Origin: Streptomyces chryseus
GTDB lineage: Bacteria > Actinomycetota > Actinomycetes > Streptomycetales > Streptomycetaceae
Direction: 5' to 3'
Assembly: GCF_014650755.1 (NCBI RefSeq)
Contig: NZ_BMVO01000002.1
Location: forward strand, 372,001 to 436,000
Length of the DNA: 64,000 nucleotides
Both the position numbers and the translations under genes were made by a program. The notes under the pieces were generated by a model. The model was not told the DNA's origin and did not search any database. It saw only the letters and a list, made by a program, of their open reading frames with translations. Shown here piece after piece: positions 26,065 through 34,798 of this stretch; within the stretch, counting starts at the first letter, position 1, and every line of letters begins with the position of its first letter.

Positions 26065-26703
26065 TCAGGCCGTTGTGGAGGGCGGGCCCTGATGGTCACC
26101 CACGGTGACGGAATGGTTCGGCAACGCTGTCGCGTAAGGTCCCGGGCGCCACTCGTACCCCTCCTGGCACTGGCGTACCAACAGGTCGGCGTAGGGCCGC
26201 GAGGGGTCCGTGGCGAAATGACGTGTCTCCGCCGCCGTCCACCCGTCCCAGAAGTCCGCCTGCGCCGGCCCGTCCCTGCGCCGCCCGCGCGCCCACGACT
26301 CCCGGGCGTCCAGATCCATCCAGAGCAGCCGCGCGAGCTCCGTCCGTACGGCGGCCCGCCCGGCCCCCACGCCCTCGACCAGCACCACGGGCGCGGGCTC
26401 CAGCGGGCGCGCCGGCCCGAAGCGGCGCAGCGTCCAGTCGTACGCCGCGTACCGGGCGCGCTCGCCGCGCGAGAACGGACCCGTCACCTGCTCGCGCAAC
26501 CGGTCCGTCCACGCGAAGAGCTCCTCGTGGGTCGCCAGGTCGTCGAGGTGCAGCACGGGCGCCCCGCCGAGCGCCGCGGCCAGCCGGGCGGCGAAGGTGC
26601 TCTTGCCGGACCCGGCGTGCCCGTCCAAGGCGACCAGGCGCACCGGGCCGCAGGAGGGCTGTAGCGCGCGCAGGGAGGCGGCAAGCTCGTCGAGGCGTTC
26701 CAC
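26065..26703 (-). CDS. Uridine kinase-like P-loop protein
   Basis: A 212-residue cytoplasmic P-loop kinase. Walker A is ALDGHAGSGKSTFAARLA (about 24-41), followed by LHLDDL with the substrate-side Asp pair and VVLVEGVGAGR. This is the uridine kinase/phosphoribulokinase-like group found widely in actinobacteria; true substrates are not known. GTG start at 26703. It is divergent from the C39 peptidase gene, with a palindrome between them. Confidence 0.75.
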   Translation of the reverse strand: MERLDELAASLRALQPSCGPVRLVALDGHAGSGKSTFAARLAAALGGAPVLHLDDLATHEELFAWTDRLREQVTGPFSRGERARYAAYDWTLRRFGPARPLEPAPVVLVEGVGAGRAAVRTELARLLWMDLDARESWARGRRRDGPAQADFWDGWTAAETRHFATDPSRPYADLLVRQCQEGYEWRPGPYATALPNHSVTVGDHQGPPSTTA

Positions 26704-26752
26704 GCCTCCACCCTAGGCGGCGGGTGCGGTGCCGGCTCACGCCACCGGTCCA

Positions 26753-26766
26753 CACCAATATTGGTG
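26753..26766. promoter_or_regulatory. Palindrome CACCAATATTGGTG
   Basis: A perfect 14-bp palindrome and an AT-rich core in GC-rich surroundings. It lies 50 bp from the kinase start and 101 bp from the peptidase start, so it could control either. The cognate regulator is unknown. Confidence 0.45.
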
Positions 26767-26867
26767 GAGCGACGCGGTCCGAAGTGCTGGCAGAAGCCCG
26801 TCGTCGGCGTCCATAGTTGGCGCACTGTCGTGCACCTGCCCGCGCATCCGCATCCGACTCGGGGGCC

Positions 26868-28214
26868 ATGACCATGACCAGATCCACCTCCCGCCGCACC
26901 GTCCTGACCGCCGCGATCGCCGCGGCGGCGGGCGCCGTGGCGGCGCCCGCCTCCCCGGCCGCCGCCCTCGGCGCCGCCCCGCCCCGCCTCGTGGACAACC
27001 GCTTCTGGTCCTCCCTCAAGGACTGGCGCTCCGGCGAGGCCGCCGGCACCCGGGTGGTGGCCGGACGCAGGCCGGGCGTGGTCATCGGTACGCCGTCGGG
27101 CCGCACCGAGTACACCGACCCGCACACCGGCACCACCTCCACCTGGGAGAGCGCCACCTGGACCTCCCCGGTCCACCGCTCGGCGGTCCCGGCGAGCGAG
27201 GTCGTCGCCTCCTGGAACGCCCGCACGCCGGCCGGCACCTGGATCGAGGTCGAGCTGCGCGGCACCTACGCGGACGGCGCCGCCACGCCCTGGTACGTGA
27301 TGGGCCGCTGGGCGGCGGGCGACACGGACATCAGGCGCACCTCCGTCGACGACCAGAGCGACGGCCGCAGCAGCGTCTGGACCGACACGTTCGCCATGAA
27401 CAGCTCGGCCGGCGCGCTGCGCCTGGCGTCGTACCGGCTGCGGCTGACTCTGCACCGCAGGCCCGGCACCGGCCTGACCCCCACGGTGTGGCGCGTGGGC
27501 GCGATGGCCTCCGACATCCCCGACCGCTTCACCGTGCCGGCCTCACCGCCCCGGGTCGCCCGGGAGCTGGACGTGCCGCGCTACTCGCAGAACACGCACA
27601 TCGGCCAGTACCCCGAGTACGACAACGGCGGCGAGGCGTGGTGCAGCCCCACCTCGTCGCAGATGATCATCGAGTACTGGGGCCGGCGGCCCACCGCCGA
27701 GGACCTGGCCTGGGTCGACCCGGCCTTCGAGGACCCGCAGGTGTGCCACGCGGCGCGCTTCACCTTCGACCACCAGTACAGCGGGTGCGGCAACTGGCCC
27801 TTCAACGCCGCCTACGCCGCGACGTACAGGGACATGAGCGCCGTCGTCACCCGCCTGCACTCCCTCACCGAGCTGGAGACCCTGATCCGTGCGGGCATCC
27901 CGGCCATAACGTCGCAGTCCTTCCTCAAGGAGGAGCTGACGGGCGCGGGCTACGGCACGGCGGGCCACCTGATGACCGTCGTCGGCTTCACTCCCGACGG
28001 CGACGTGATCGCGAACGACCCGGCCTCCCCGGACAACCCGGCCGTACGCCGCGTCTACCGGCGCCGCGAGTGGGAGAACATCTGGCTGCGGACCAAGCGC
28101 TACAACGCGAGCGGGAAAGTGGTGTCCGGCACAGGAGGCGTCTGCTACCTCTACTGGCCCGCCCACCCCACGGCCGCCCAGCGGCGGGCCCTCGCGGCCG
28201 TCGGCATCCGCTGA
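26868..28214 (+). CDS. Tat-exported C39-family cysteine peptidase
   Basis: A 448-residue precursor with a twin-arginine signal (SRRTVLTAAIAAAAG, residues 8-22). A beta-rich domain (about 40-220) precedes a C39-type peptidase fold. Catalytic residues look complete: C259 in GGEAWCSPTSS, H367 in AGHLMTVVGF, D384 in IANDPAS. The family cleaves peptides, often after double-glycine when attached to ABC exporters; here it stands alone and acts outside the cell, target unknown. Two ATGs (26868, 26874) are possible; the second has better spacing to GGGGG. Confidence 0.8.
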   Translation: MTMTRSTSRRTVLTAAIAAAAGAVAAPASPAAALGAAPPRLVDNRFWSSLKDWRSGEAAGTRVVAGRRPGVVIGTPSGRTEYTDPHTGTTSTWESATWTSPVHRSAVPASEVVASWNARTPAGTWIEVELRGTYADGAATPWYVMGRWAAGDTDIRRTSVDDQSDGRSSVWTDTFAMNSSAGALRLASYRLRLTLHRRPGTGLTPTVWRVGAMASDIPDRFTVPASPPRVARELDVPRYSQNTHIGQYPEYDNGGEAWCSPTSSQMIIEYWGRRPTAEDLAWVDPAFEDPQVCHAARFTFDHQYSGCGNWPFNAAYAATYRDMSAVVTRLHSLTELETLIRAGIPAITSQSFLKEELTGAGYGTAGHLMTVVGFTPDGDVIANDPASPDNPAVRRVYRRREWENIWLRTKRYNASGKVVSGTGGVCYLYWPAHPTAAQRRALAAVGIR

Positions 28215-28290
28215 CCTCGCCGGCCGGTCCCCCGGGGCGTGACGAACGTCATCTTCCCCGGGGGCGGTCCCGGTGGGCACTGTGGATGCC

Positions 28291-28443
28291 ATGACAGCGA
28301 CCACTGCCGACATCACCCGCACCGCGTCCAGGGCCGGCACCGGCGGCCCCGACGACGACGGCCCCGCGATCCTGGAGCACGTCATGGGCTGGACCCTCGT
28401 CGTGGTCCTCGCCATGTTCGTCACCCGGGCCGGCCTCATGTAG
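28291..28443 (+). CDS. Small single-helix membrane protein, 50 aa
   Basis: A 50-codon frame. The first half is polar (TATTADITRTASRAG, DDDG) and the second half is one membrane helix (WTLVVVLAMFVTRAGLM), so the C-terminus ends in or at the membrane. A GTG 9 bases upstream is an alternative start. It follows the peptidase gene by 76 bp and its stop overlaps the converging DUF6114 gene by 8 bp. Codon use is typical of its neighbours. Function unknown. Confidence 0.55.
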   Translation: MTATTADITRTASRAGTGGPDDDGPAILEHVMGWTLVVVLAMFVTRAGLM

Positions 28444-29362
28444 CCGACGCCTCCAGGGTCAGCCCGTCCGTGACGATCGAGTCCGAGGTGACCAGCGCCT
28501 GTTCGGCGCGCACGTCGGTCATGAAGACGAACGGGGGAACCACCGGCGGCACCGGCAGGCCGTCCGGGGTGAAGGTGAGGCAGAGAACGCCCTCCAGGCA
28601 GCCGCTGAACTTGGTGAGGTAGAGCGTCACATCGCCGCTCAGGTCCAGGGTGTCGGCCCCCAGGGCGAGTTCTTCGCGGCCGTCGCGGGTCCTGAGGCGG
28701 TAGTCGGTGAGGGACGCGGACCGCATCCTGAGGACCATGGCCTTCACCGGACCTCCCGCGGTCGGCACCTCCCGCACCCCCGCGATCAGGAAGCCGTGCG
28801 GCGCGAACAGCGTCGTGGTCACGACCGGCGGCGTACGGGCCGCGACGACGCCTCCCGGCTCCGGAGCCTCGCGCACCGGGCTCTGACCGAGCGCCGCCAG
28901 CAGGACGACCGGCAGCGCGGCGGCGAGCGTCCGGGTCCCCTGCCCGTCCCGCGCGCCGTCCCGTACGGGCGTCCAGCCGAAGCCCATCGCGCTGCCCGCG
29001 ATCCCCAGCGCCGTCCCGGCCACGAAGCCGCCGAGGTTGGTCGCGGTGAAGGCCAGCACGGACAGCAGCAGCGCGTGGACGCTCACGTAGTGGCGGGTGT
29101 GCGGCAGGAACCACAGGAACAGGCCCGCCGCGATCAGCGCGAGCCCGATGCCGATCGCCGCCAGCCCGCCCAGTCCGAGACTCACCAGCACCGTCAGCGG
29201 CGACAGCGGGACCAGCAGCAGCTCGGCCCCGCCGAGGATCAGCAGCAGCCCGCCCCAGAACGGGCGGGTCCGCCGCCAGGACCGCAGCCGGCGTCGCGCG
29301 TCCGGGTACGGCAGCCGGTCCGCGAGCCGCCCCCTCGCCGGACGGCGGCGGGTCAGAAACAC
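28436..29362 (-). CDS. DUF6114 membrane protein
   Basis: A 308-residue protein with four membrane helices in residues about 35-165 (PFWGGLLLILGGAELLLVPLSP; AAIGIGLALIAAGLFLWFLP; NLGGFVAGTALGIAGSAMG). The soluble C-terminal domain is predicted outside. It matches the DUF6114 family, always next to DUF6230 in streptomycetes. GTG start lies inside the end of the DUF6230 gene (10-base overlap), so the pair is made together. Confidence 0.8.
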   Translation of the reverse strand: MFLTRRRPARGRLADRLPYPDARRRLRSWRRTRPFWGGLLLILGGAELLLVPLSPLTVLVSLGLGGLAAIGIGLALIAAGLFLWFLPHTRHYVSVHALLLSVLAFTATNLGGFVAGTALGIAGSAMGFGWTPVRDGARDGQGTRTLAAALPVVLLAALGQSPVREAPEPGGVVAARTPPVVTTTLFAPHGFLIAGVREVPTAGGPVKAMVLRMRSASLTDYRLRTRDGREELALGADTLDLSGDVTLYLTKFSGCLEGVLCLTFTPDGLPVPPVVPPFVFMTDVRAEQALVTSDSIVTDGLTLEASAT

Positions 29363-29967
29363 TTCTTGCCGTCCAGGCTCACATCGATGCCGAGCCCCTT
29401 CAGCCGGAAGTTCCCGCCGGTCGCCGACCAGGCGTGCGACTTCACGCCCGCCACCTCGATGTCCCCGGCCTGCAGCCCGAACTTCCCGGCCTCGCCCCTG
29501 ACCCCCGGCACCTGGTCCAGGGTCGAGGCGTCCCGGCCGATCTGCGCCGTGCCGAAGCGGGCATCGCCGACGAGGTCCTCGGCGTCGATGACCAGGCTGC
29601 TGGCCGTCACCTCACCGGCCTTGCCGCCCGCCGTCAGCTTGAAGACGACCTTGCCGACGGGAGTGCCGACCTCGGCGGCCTGGCAGATGTCGCTGAGCCG
29701 GGCGTCGCCGATACCGAGCAGCGCGACCGGATGCCCCTTGCCGTCCGCCGACCGGTCCGTCTGGACGTAACTGGACAGTCCCTGGCTCGTCAGCTTTCCC
29801 GACGCCACCTGGAAGCTGGTCCCCGACACGGCGAACGACGCGGCCAGCGCTCCCTGGCCCATCATCGACGCCATCACCGCGACCGCGAGGACCGCCGGCG
29901 TCGCGACGACCGCTGTCTTCTTCCATGCCGTCCTGCCCTCGGCGGGCGGCTGTTCGGATGCGCTCAC
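29353..29967 (-). CDS. DUF6230 secreted protein
   Basis: A 204-residue protein with an N-terminal membrane or signal helix (AVVATPAVLAVAVMASMMGQGALAA, about 20-44) and a beta-rich outside domain (FAVSGTSFQVASGKLTSQGLSSY; NFRLKGLGIDVSLDGKKCF). Relatives are sometimes listed as cholesterol esterase, but I see no GxSxG or catalytic triad. The GTG at 29967 is preceded by GAGGAA. Probably a cell-surface partner of the DUF6114 protein; function unknown. Confidence 0.8.
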   Translation of the reverse strand: MSASEQPPAEGRTAWKKTAVVATPAVLAVAVMASMMGQGALAASFAVSGTSFQVASGKLTSQGLSSYVQTDRSADGKGHPVALLGIGDARLSDICQAAEVGTPVGKVVFKLTAGGKAGEVTASSLVIDAEDLVGDARFGTAQIGRDASTLDQVPGVRGEAGKFGLQAGDIEVAGVKSHAWSATGGNFRLKGLGIDVSLDGKKCF

Positions 29968-30151
29968 TTGTTCCTCCCGTACGTCGTCCGGTGCGCAGGG
30001 GAAGTGCGTGGGGGTGCGTGATGCGTGGAGGTGCTCTGGAAAGTACGCGCGCACACGTGCGGAATCCGCCGACAGACCGACAGGGAAAGGGAGTTCGCGC
30101 AGGTCTGCCATACTGCGGACATCCTGTGGCAGTTGGAGACTAGGGCCGGTA

Positions 30152-30781
30152 TTGAATATTAGTCAACAGCGTGGATCCACCGGGCGATCTCAGGTGCGCC
30201 GCGCCGAACTCATCGCGACCGGGCGGAAGTTGTTCGCCGACACGTCGTACGACGCCCTGTCGATGGACGACATCGCCCGGCACGCGGGCGTCGCCAAGGG
30301 CTTGATCTACTACTACTTCAAGAGCAAACGCGGCTACTACCTCGCCATCGTCGAGGAGTCGGTCGCCGAACTGGTCGCCCGGGCCGGCAGCGACCGCGAC
30401 CTGCCGACCGCCGAGCGTGTCCAGCGCACCATCGACGGCTATCTGCGCTACGCCCAGCACCACCAGGCGGCGTACCGCACGATCGTCACCGGCGGGGTCG
30501 GCTTCGACGCCGAGGTGCAGGCCATCCGGGACGCGGTGCGCGAGGAGCTGATCGCCACCCTCGCGGAGGGCGCGTACGGCCGCCGCGACATCCCGCTGAC
30601 CGCCCGGTTGGCCCTGATCGGCTGGATGACCGGGGCCGAAGGGGTCACGCTGGACTGGCTGGGTCATCAGGAACTCGGCCGCGACGCCGTACGCGAGCTG
30701 CTCACCAGGCTGCTGCGCGCCACGCTTCGTACGATCGAGGAACTGGAACCGAGCTGCCCGGCGCCGTCCACCACCCCGTGA
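30152..30781 (+). CDS. TetR-family transcriptional regulator
   Basis: A regulator of about 209 residues. The helix-turn-helix is clear: RAELIATGRKLFADTSYDALSMDDIARHAGVAKGLIYYYFKSKRGYYLAIVEES. The C-terminal ligand domain (about 80-200) is of the fatty-acyl-responsive shape. The start is uncertain: TTG at 30152 (with AGGG upstream) or GTG at 30194. The downstream gene is an acyl-CoA dehydrogenase, and a long inverted repeat spans the gap, so this regulator likely controls it. Confidence 0.8.
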   Translation: MNISQQRGSTGRSQVRRAELIATGRKLFADTSYDALSMDDIARHAGVAKGLIYYYFKSKRGYYLAIVEESVAELVARAGSDRDLPTAERVQRTIDGYLRYAQHHQAAYRTIVTGGVGFDAEVQAIRDAVREELIATLAEGAYGRRDIPLTARLALIGWMTGAEGVTLDWLGHQELGRDAVRELLTRLLRATLRTIEELEPSCPAPSTTP

Positions 30782-30842
30782 CGGAAGTCGTTCCATCGGG
30801 CATACTCAACGCGCCACAGCCGCTGGCCAGCGACTTCCGTGA
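30779..30842. promoter_or_regulatory. Widely spaced inverted repeat before the acyl-CoA dehydrogenase
   Basis: ACGGAAGTCG (30781-30790) recurs inverted as CGACTTCCGT (30831-30840), with partial matches extending each arm to 14 bases and 40 bases between cores. It starts in the tetR stop codon and lies about 100 bp before the acyl-CoA dehydrogenase ATG. Two half-operators permitting looping, or one site per dimer, are possible. Confidence 0.4.
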
Positions 30843-30940
30843 TCCGGAGGGGTGCCGGCGGCCAGGCAGTGAGACCGGCGGCGCGGCCACACCCTGCGCG
30901 CGCGACCGCCGCAGCGCCCGACAGGGAGGAGAGCGCCCCC

Positions 30941-32113
30941 ATGCCCGACCGTGCCCCGCAGCCGGTGGAACGACAGCTGCCCACCGAGGAGTCCCGGGAT
31001 CTGCTCGCGCTCGTGCGCGACATGATCCAACGGGAGATCGCCCCCCGGGCCGCAGCCGAGGAGGACGCCGGGCACTTCCCGCGCGAGGTCTTCGCGCTGC
31101 TCTCCGAATCCGGTCTGCTCGGTCTGCCGTACGACGCCGAGCACGGCGGCGGAGACCAGCCGTACGAGGTCTACCTCCAGGTTCTCGAAGAGCTCGCCGC
31201 CGCCCGCCTCACGGTCGGCCTCGGCGTCAGCGTCCACAGCCTCGCCTGCCACGCCCTCGCCGGCTACGGCACCAAGGAGCAGCAGGCCGCGCACCTGCCC
31301 GCCATGCTCGGCGGCGGCCTGCTCGGCGCCTACTGCCTCTCGGAGCCCGCCTCCGGGTCCGACGCCGCCTCGCTGCGCACCAAGGCCGTGCGCGACGGCG
31401 ACGACTGGGTCGTCACCGGCACGAAGGCGTGGATCACCCACGGCGGCATCGCCGACTTCTACACCGTGCTCGCCCGTACGGGTGAAGAGGGCCCCCGGGG
31501 CATCACGGCCTTCCTGGTGCCCGGCGACGCCGAGGGGCTGAACGCCGCGGCGCCCGAGAAGAAGATGGGGATGAAGGGCTCGCCCACGGCCCAGCTCAAC
31601 TTCGACGGCGTACGGGTCCCGGACGCGCGCCGCATCGGCGAGGAGGGGCAGGGCTTCGCGATAGCGCTGTCCGCGCTCGACTCGGGGCGGCTCGGCATCG
31701 CCGCCTGCGCGATCGGCGTCGCCCAGGCCGCCCTGGACGAGGCGGTCTCGTACGCCACCGGCCGGCAGCAGTTCGGCCGGCCGATCTCCGACTTCCAGGG
31801 CCTGCGGTTCATGCTCGCCGACATGGCCACCCAGATCGAGGCGGGCCGGTCGCTGTACCTGGCGGCGGCGCGCCTGCGGGACGCCGGGCGGCCGTTCTCG
31901 CGGGAGGCCGCGATGGCGAAGCTGTTCTGCACCGACGCGGCGATGCGGGTGACGACCGACGCCGTCCAGGTGCTCGGCGGCTACGGGTACACGCTGGACT
32001 TCCCCGTCGAGCGCTTCATGCGCGAGGCGAAGGTGCTCCAGATCGTCGAGGGTACGAACCAGATTCAGCGCATGGTCATCGCCCGCCGTCTCGTGGGTCC
32101 CGAGACGCGCTGA
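30941..32113 (+). CDS. Acyl-CoA dehydrogenase
   Basis: A 390-residue FAD enzyme of normal family length. Signatures: LGAYCLSEPASGSDAASL (flavin/substrate motif), GTKAWITHG, QFGRPISDFQGLRFMLADMA and QVLGGYGYTLDFPVERFMREAKVLQIVEGTNQIQ, where E in VEGTNQ is the usual catalytic base. It makes trans-2-enoyl-CoA in fatty- or branched-acyl oxidation. The ATG at 30941 has AGGAGAG upstream. TetR is directly upstream on the same strand. Confidence 0.9.
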   Translation: MPDRAPQPVERQLPTEESRDLLALVRDMIQREIAPRAAAEEDAGHFPREVFALLSESGLLGLPYDAEHGGGDQPYEVYLQVLEELAAARLTVGLGVSVHSLACHALAGYGTKEQQAAHLPAMLGGGLLGAYCLSEPASGSDAASLRTKAVRDGDDWVVTGTKAWITHGGIADFYTVLARTGEEGPRGITAFLVPGDAEGLNAAAPEKKMGMKGSPTAQLNFDGVRVPDARRIGEEGQGFAIALSALDSGRLGIAACAIGVAQAALDEAVSYATGRQQFGRPISDFQGLRFMLADMATQIEAGRSLYLAAARLRDAGRPFSREAAMAKLFCTDAAMRVTTDAVQVLGGYGYTLDFPVERFMREAKVLQIVEGTNQIQRMVIARRLVGPETR

Positions 32114-32327
32114 GCCGCGCCGTGTCCGGCCAGGCCGGGGACGCCACGAGCCGGACCCACTCCGGATCGCGGCGTCCCGGCAGGGTGCGGCCTTTGCTGT
32201 GCCACTGCCGCAGGAGCGCTCGGAACAGGGGCGGGTCCGAGGGATGCGGAACCGATTCTGCGGTAACGGAGGGCGGGGGAACGAGGCGCCGGCGTCCGTC
32301 GCCGACCGGGGTGTACTGCAGGGTCAT
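32076..32327 (-). CDS. Small hypothetical protein, 83 aa
   Basis: An 83-residue frame with coherent, non-repetitive content (MTLQYTPVGDGRRRLVPPPS; PLFRALLRQWHSKGRTLPGRRDPEWVRL), unlike the Arg/Pro-rich shadow frames around it. Its last 38 bases overlap the end of the acyl-CoA dehydrogenase gene on the other strand. No ribosome site is evident. I think it is real but cannot name it. Confidence 0.45.
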   Translation of the reverse strand: MTLQYTPVGDGRRRLVPPPSVTAESVPHPSDPPLFRALLRQWHSKGRTLPGRRDPEWVRLVASPAWPDTARLSASRDPRDGGR

Positions 32328-32445
32328 ATCGGGCCAACAGCCGCAAGGCCGCCCGGGTTATCGCCGACACCATTCGGGCGTCCGTTCGCGCGGTGAACCG
32401 CGCCGGCCCGGGCGACGACGCGCGTATGGCCCTGGGAGGGGATTC

Positions 32446-32458
32446 TGACGTACCGTCA
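32446..32458. promoter_or_regulatory. Palindrome TGACGTACCGTCA
   Basis: Perfect 5-bp arms around TAC, 76 bp before the DUF7064-like gene. TGACG-N3-CGTCA is a common TetR-type operator shape in actinobacterial lipid genes. The nearest TetR gene is at 30152-30781, but whether it binds here is inference. Confidence 0.45.
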
Positions 32459-32534
32459 AATTCGCCGCCGTGGACCGCACCTCCGGGCGACGCGCACGCC
32501 GTATCCCGCTGTGTCCGCGCCCAGGAGGACCGCC

Positions 32535-33659
32535 GTGGCCGAGGACCGTCCCATCGCGCTCGACGAATACCCGATCCACCAGGCCCCGTTGTCGATGAAG
32601 CACGTCGCCACCGGCGACCGCAACGCCTACGACCGCTGCATCTTCCACCTCGTCGACCACACCGGCCGCGCCCTGCTCATCGCCGGACTGGGCGTGTACC
32701 CGAACACCGGGGTGATCGACGCCTACGCCACCCTGCGCGTCGGTGACCGGCTGCACGCCGTACGGGCCTCGGACGCCCTCACCGACGACCGTATGAACCT
32801 CTCGGTCGGCCCGCTGCGGATCACCGTGGACGAGCCGCTGCGCCGCTTCACGCTCCACTGCGACGCCGACCCCGCCGACCCGGACTCCCTCGCGTACGAC
32901 GTGAGCTGGACGGCGCACTTCCCCGCCGTCTGGGAGCCGCACCACGTCCAGCGGCGCGGCGACCGCCTGATGCTCGAAGGCCGTCGCTTCGTCCAGGCGG
33001 GCGGCTGTACGGGCGTGATCCGCGCCGGGGGAGAGGAGATACGGCTGGCCGCGGGGGAGTGGACCGGCACCCGGGACCGGAGCTGGGGCGTGCGCCCGAT
33101 CCCGGGCGAGGACGGCGGCCGGGCCGCCGAGGAGCACCGCCCCGAGGGCTTCCACTGGCTCTGGATACCCGCACGCTTCGACGACCGCTTCCTGATGGTG
33201 ATCGCCCAGGAGGACGCCGACGGCCACCGGACCCTGAACGAGGCGCTGCTCGTGCGCGAGGGCGAGCGCGACGTCCAGCTCGGCTGGCCGCACACCGACA
33301 TCACCTACCGCCCCGGCACCCGCCACCCCGAGCGCGCCGTCGTCCACCTGACCGGACCCGACCGCAAGCCGCTGGAACTCGGCGTCGAGATCCTGAACTC
33401 CTCGCCGCTGGCCGTCGGCGCCGGCTATCCGCCGGCTACGGACTGGCAGCACGGCAGCTGGCAGGGGCGCGGCTGGACGGACCGGCGCACGTACGACCTC
33501 TCCGATCCCGCGGCGCACCCCATGGCCGCGTACGGCGTGACCGACCACGCCGCCCGCTTCACCCTCGACGGCCGGACCGGCCACGGCGTCTTCGAGCACG
33601 GCACCTTCGGCCGCCACGACCCGAGCGGCTTCACCGGATACGACTCGCCCGCGCCCTGA
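32535..33659 (+). CDS. DUF7064-like lipocalin-fold protein
   Basis: A 374-residue cytoplasmic protein rich in beta-strands and aromatic residues (DRSWGVRPI, GFHWLWIPARFDDRFLMVIAQED, TDWQHGSWQGRGW, DHAARFTLDGRTGHGVFEHG). It belongs to the group I know as DUF7064, which resembles AttH/lipocalin-like isoprenoid proteins. The APH-family kinase 26 bp downstream is its regular partner in actinobacteria. A lipid- or polyketide-related role is possible but unproven. GTG at 32535 with AGGAGGA upstream. Confidence 0.65.
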   Translation: MAEDRPIALDEYPIHQAPLSMKHVATGDRNAYDRCIFHLVDHTGRALLIAGLGVYPNTGVIDAYATLRVGDRLHAVRASDALTDDRMNLSVGPLRITVDEPLRRFTLHCDADPADPDSLAYDVSWTAHFPAVWEPHHVQRRGDRLMLEGRRFVQAGGCTGVIRAGGEEIRLAAGEWTGTRDRSWGVRPIPGEDGGRAAEEHRPEGFHWLWIPARFDDRFLMVIAQEDADGHRTLNEALLVREGERDVQLGWPHTDITYRPGTRHPERAVVHLTGPDRKPLELGVEILNSSPLAVGAGYPPATDWQHGSWQGRGWTDRRTYDLSDPAAHPMAAYGVTDHAARFTLDGRTGHGVFEHGTFGRHDPSGFTGYDSPAP

Positions 33660-33685
33660 GAGCCGCCTCACGACAGGAGTACGGC

Positions 33686-34786
33686 ATGGCAACCGCACCC
33701 CGCCCCCGCACCACCACGCGCGACCCCGAGGAACTCGTCCGCCGCCTGACCGCCTGGCTCGGCGCCCGGCTGCCCGGAGCGCGGGTCGGCGGCGTCGACG
33801 CGCCCGCCTCCAACGGCATGTCCAGCGAGACGCTGCTCTTCGACCTCGTCCACCCGTCGGCCCCGGTGTCCGCCTGCGCCCTGCGGCTCGCCGCCGACCC
33901 CGCCGCGTACAGCGTCTTCCCGGTCTACGACATGGCCCGCCAGCACCGCGTGATGAGCCTCGTCGCCGAGCACACCGACGTGCCGGTGCCGCGCGTCCTG
34001 TGGCTGGAGGAGGATCCCGGGCCGCTGGGCGCGCCCTTCTTCGTCATGGAGCGCGCCGCCGGGCGGGTCCCGCCCGACGTGATGCCCTATACGTACGAGG
34101 GGAACTGGCTGCACTCCGCCACCGACGCCGAGCGCGCGCGCCTCCAGGACACGACGCTGAGCGTCCTCGCGCGCCTGCACGACCAGTTCCCGGCGGAGGA
34201 GGCGCGGTGCCTGACGGAGCCGGGCACGGGTGATCCGCTGCGCCGCCACGTCGACGCCCAACGCGCCTACTACGACTGGGTCGTGGACGGCGTCGCCCGC
34301 TCGCCGCTCATCGAGGCGGCCTTCGACCGGCTGGAGGAGCTGTGGCCCCGTGATCCGGGCCCCGCCGTGCTGAGCTGGGGCGACGCCCGTATCGGCAACA
34401 TCGTCTACGACGGCTTCGAGCCCGCCGCCGTACTCGACTGGGAAATGGCGTCCTGTGGCCCGCGCGAACTCGACCTGGCCTGGACCGTCTACCTCCACCG
34501 CTTCTTCCAGGACCTCACGGTGGGGTTCGGACAGCCGGGCCTGCCGGATCTCCTGCGGCGCGACGCCGTCGAGCGGAGGTACGCCGAACTGACCGGCCAC
34601 ACACCGCGGGACATGGAGTTCCACACGCTGTACGCCGCCCTGCGCCACGCCGTGGTGATGCTGCGCATCGCCTACCGGCAGGTGCACTTCGGCGAGGCCC
34701 GGGTCCCGGAGGACCCGGACACGATGATCCTGCACCGGGCGTCACTGGAGGCGATGGTGCGCGGGACGTACTGGCCGGCGCCCTGA
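33686..34786 (+). CDS. Aminoglycoside-phosphotransferase-family kinase
   Basis: A 366-residue APH/choline-kinase-fold protein. Catalytic loop AVLSWGDARIGNIVYDG (the usual HGDxxxxN has Trp-Gly-Asp here) and metal-binding AVLDWEMASCGPRELDL are intact. Members coupled to fatty-acid genes are often acyl-CoA dehydrogenase partners of the ACAD10 type rather than antibiotic kinases. Substrate unknown. CAGGAG lies 7 bases before the ATG. Confidence 0.8.
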   Translation: MATAPRPRTTTRDPEELVRRLTAWLGARLPGARVGGVDAPASNGMSSETLLFDLVHPSAPVSACALRLAADPAAYSVFPVYDMARQHRVMSLVAEHTDVPVPRVLWLEEDPGPLGAPFFVMERAAGRVPPDVMPYTYEGNWLHSATDAERARLQDTTLSVLARLHDQFPAEEARCLTEPGTGDPLRRHVDAQRAYYDWVVDGVARSPLIEAAFDRLEELWPRDPGPAVLSWGDARIGNIVYDGFEPAAVLDWEMASCGPRELDLAWTVYLHRFFQDLTVGFGQPGLPDLLRRDAVERRYAELTGHTPRDMEFHTLYAALRHAVVMLRIAYRQVHFGEARVPEDPDTMILHRASLEAMVRGTYWPAP

Positions 34787-34798
34787 GGGCGTTGCCCC

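Noticed and set aside
32065..32373. A 102-residue minus-strand frame overlapping the 83-residue one.
   Set aside because: Arg/Pro/Ala-rich, low complexity, typical shadow; the other frame has more natural composition.
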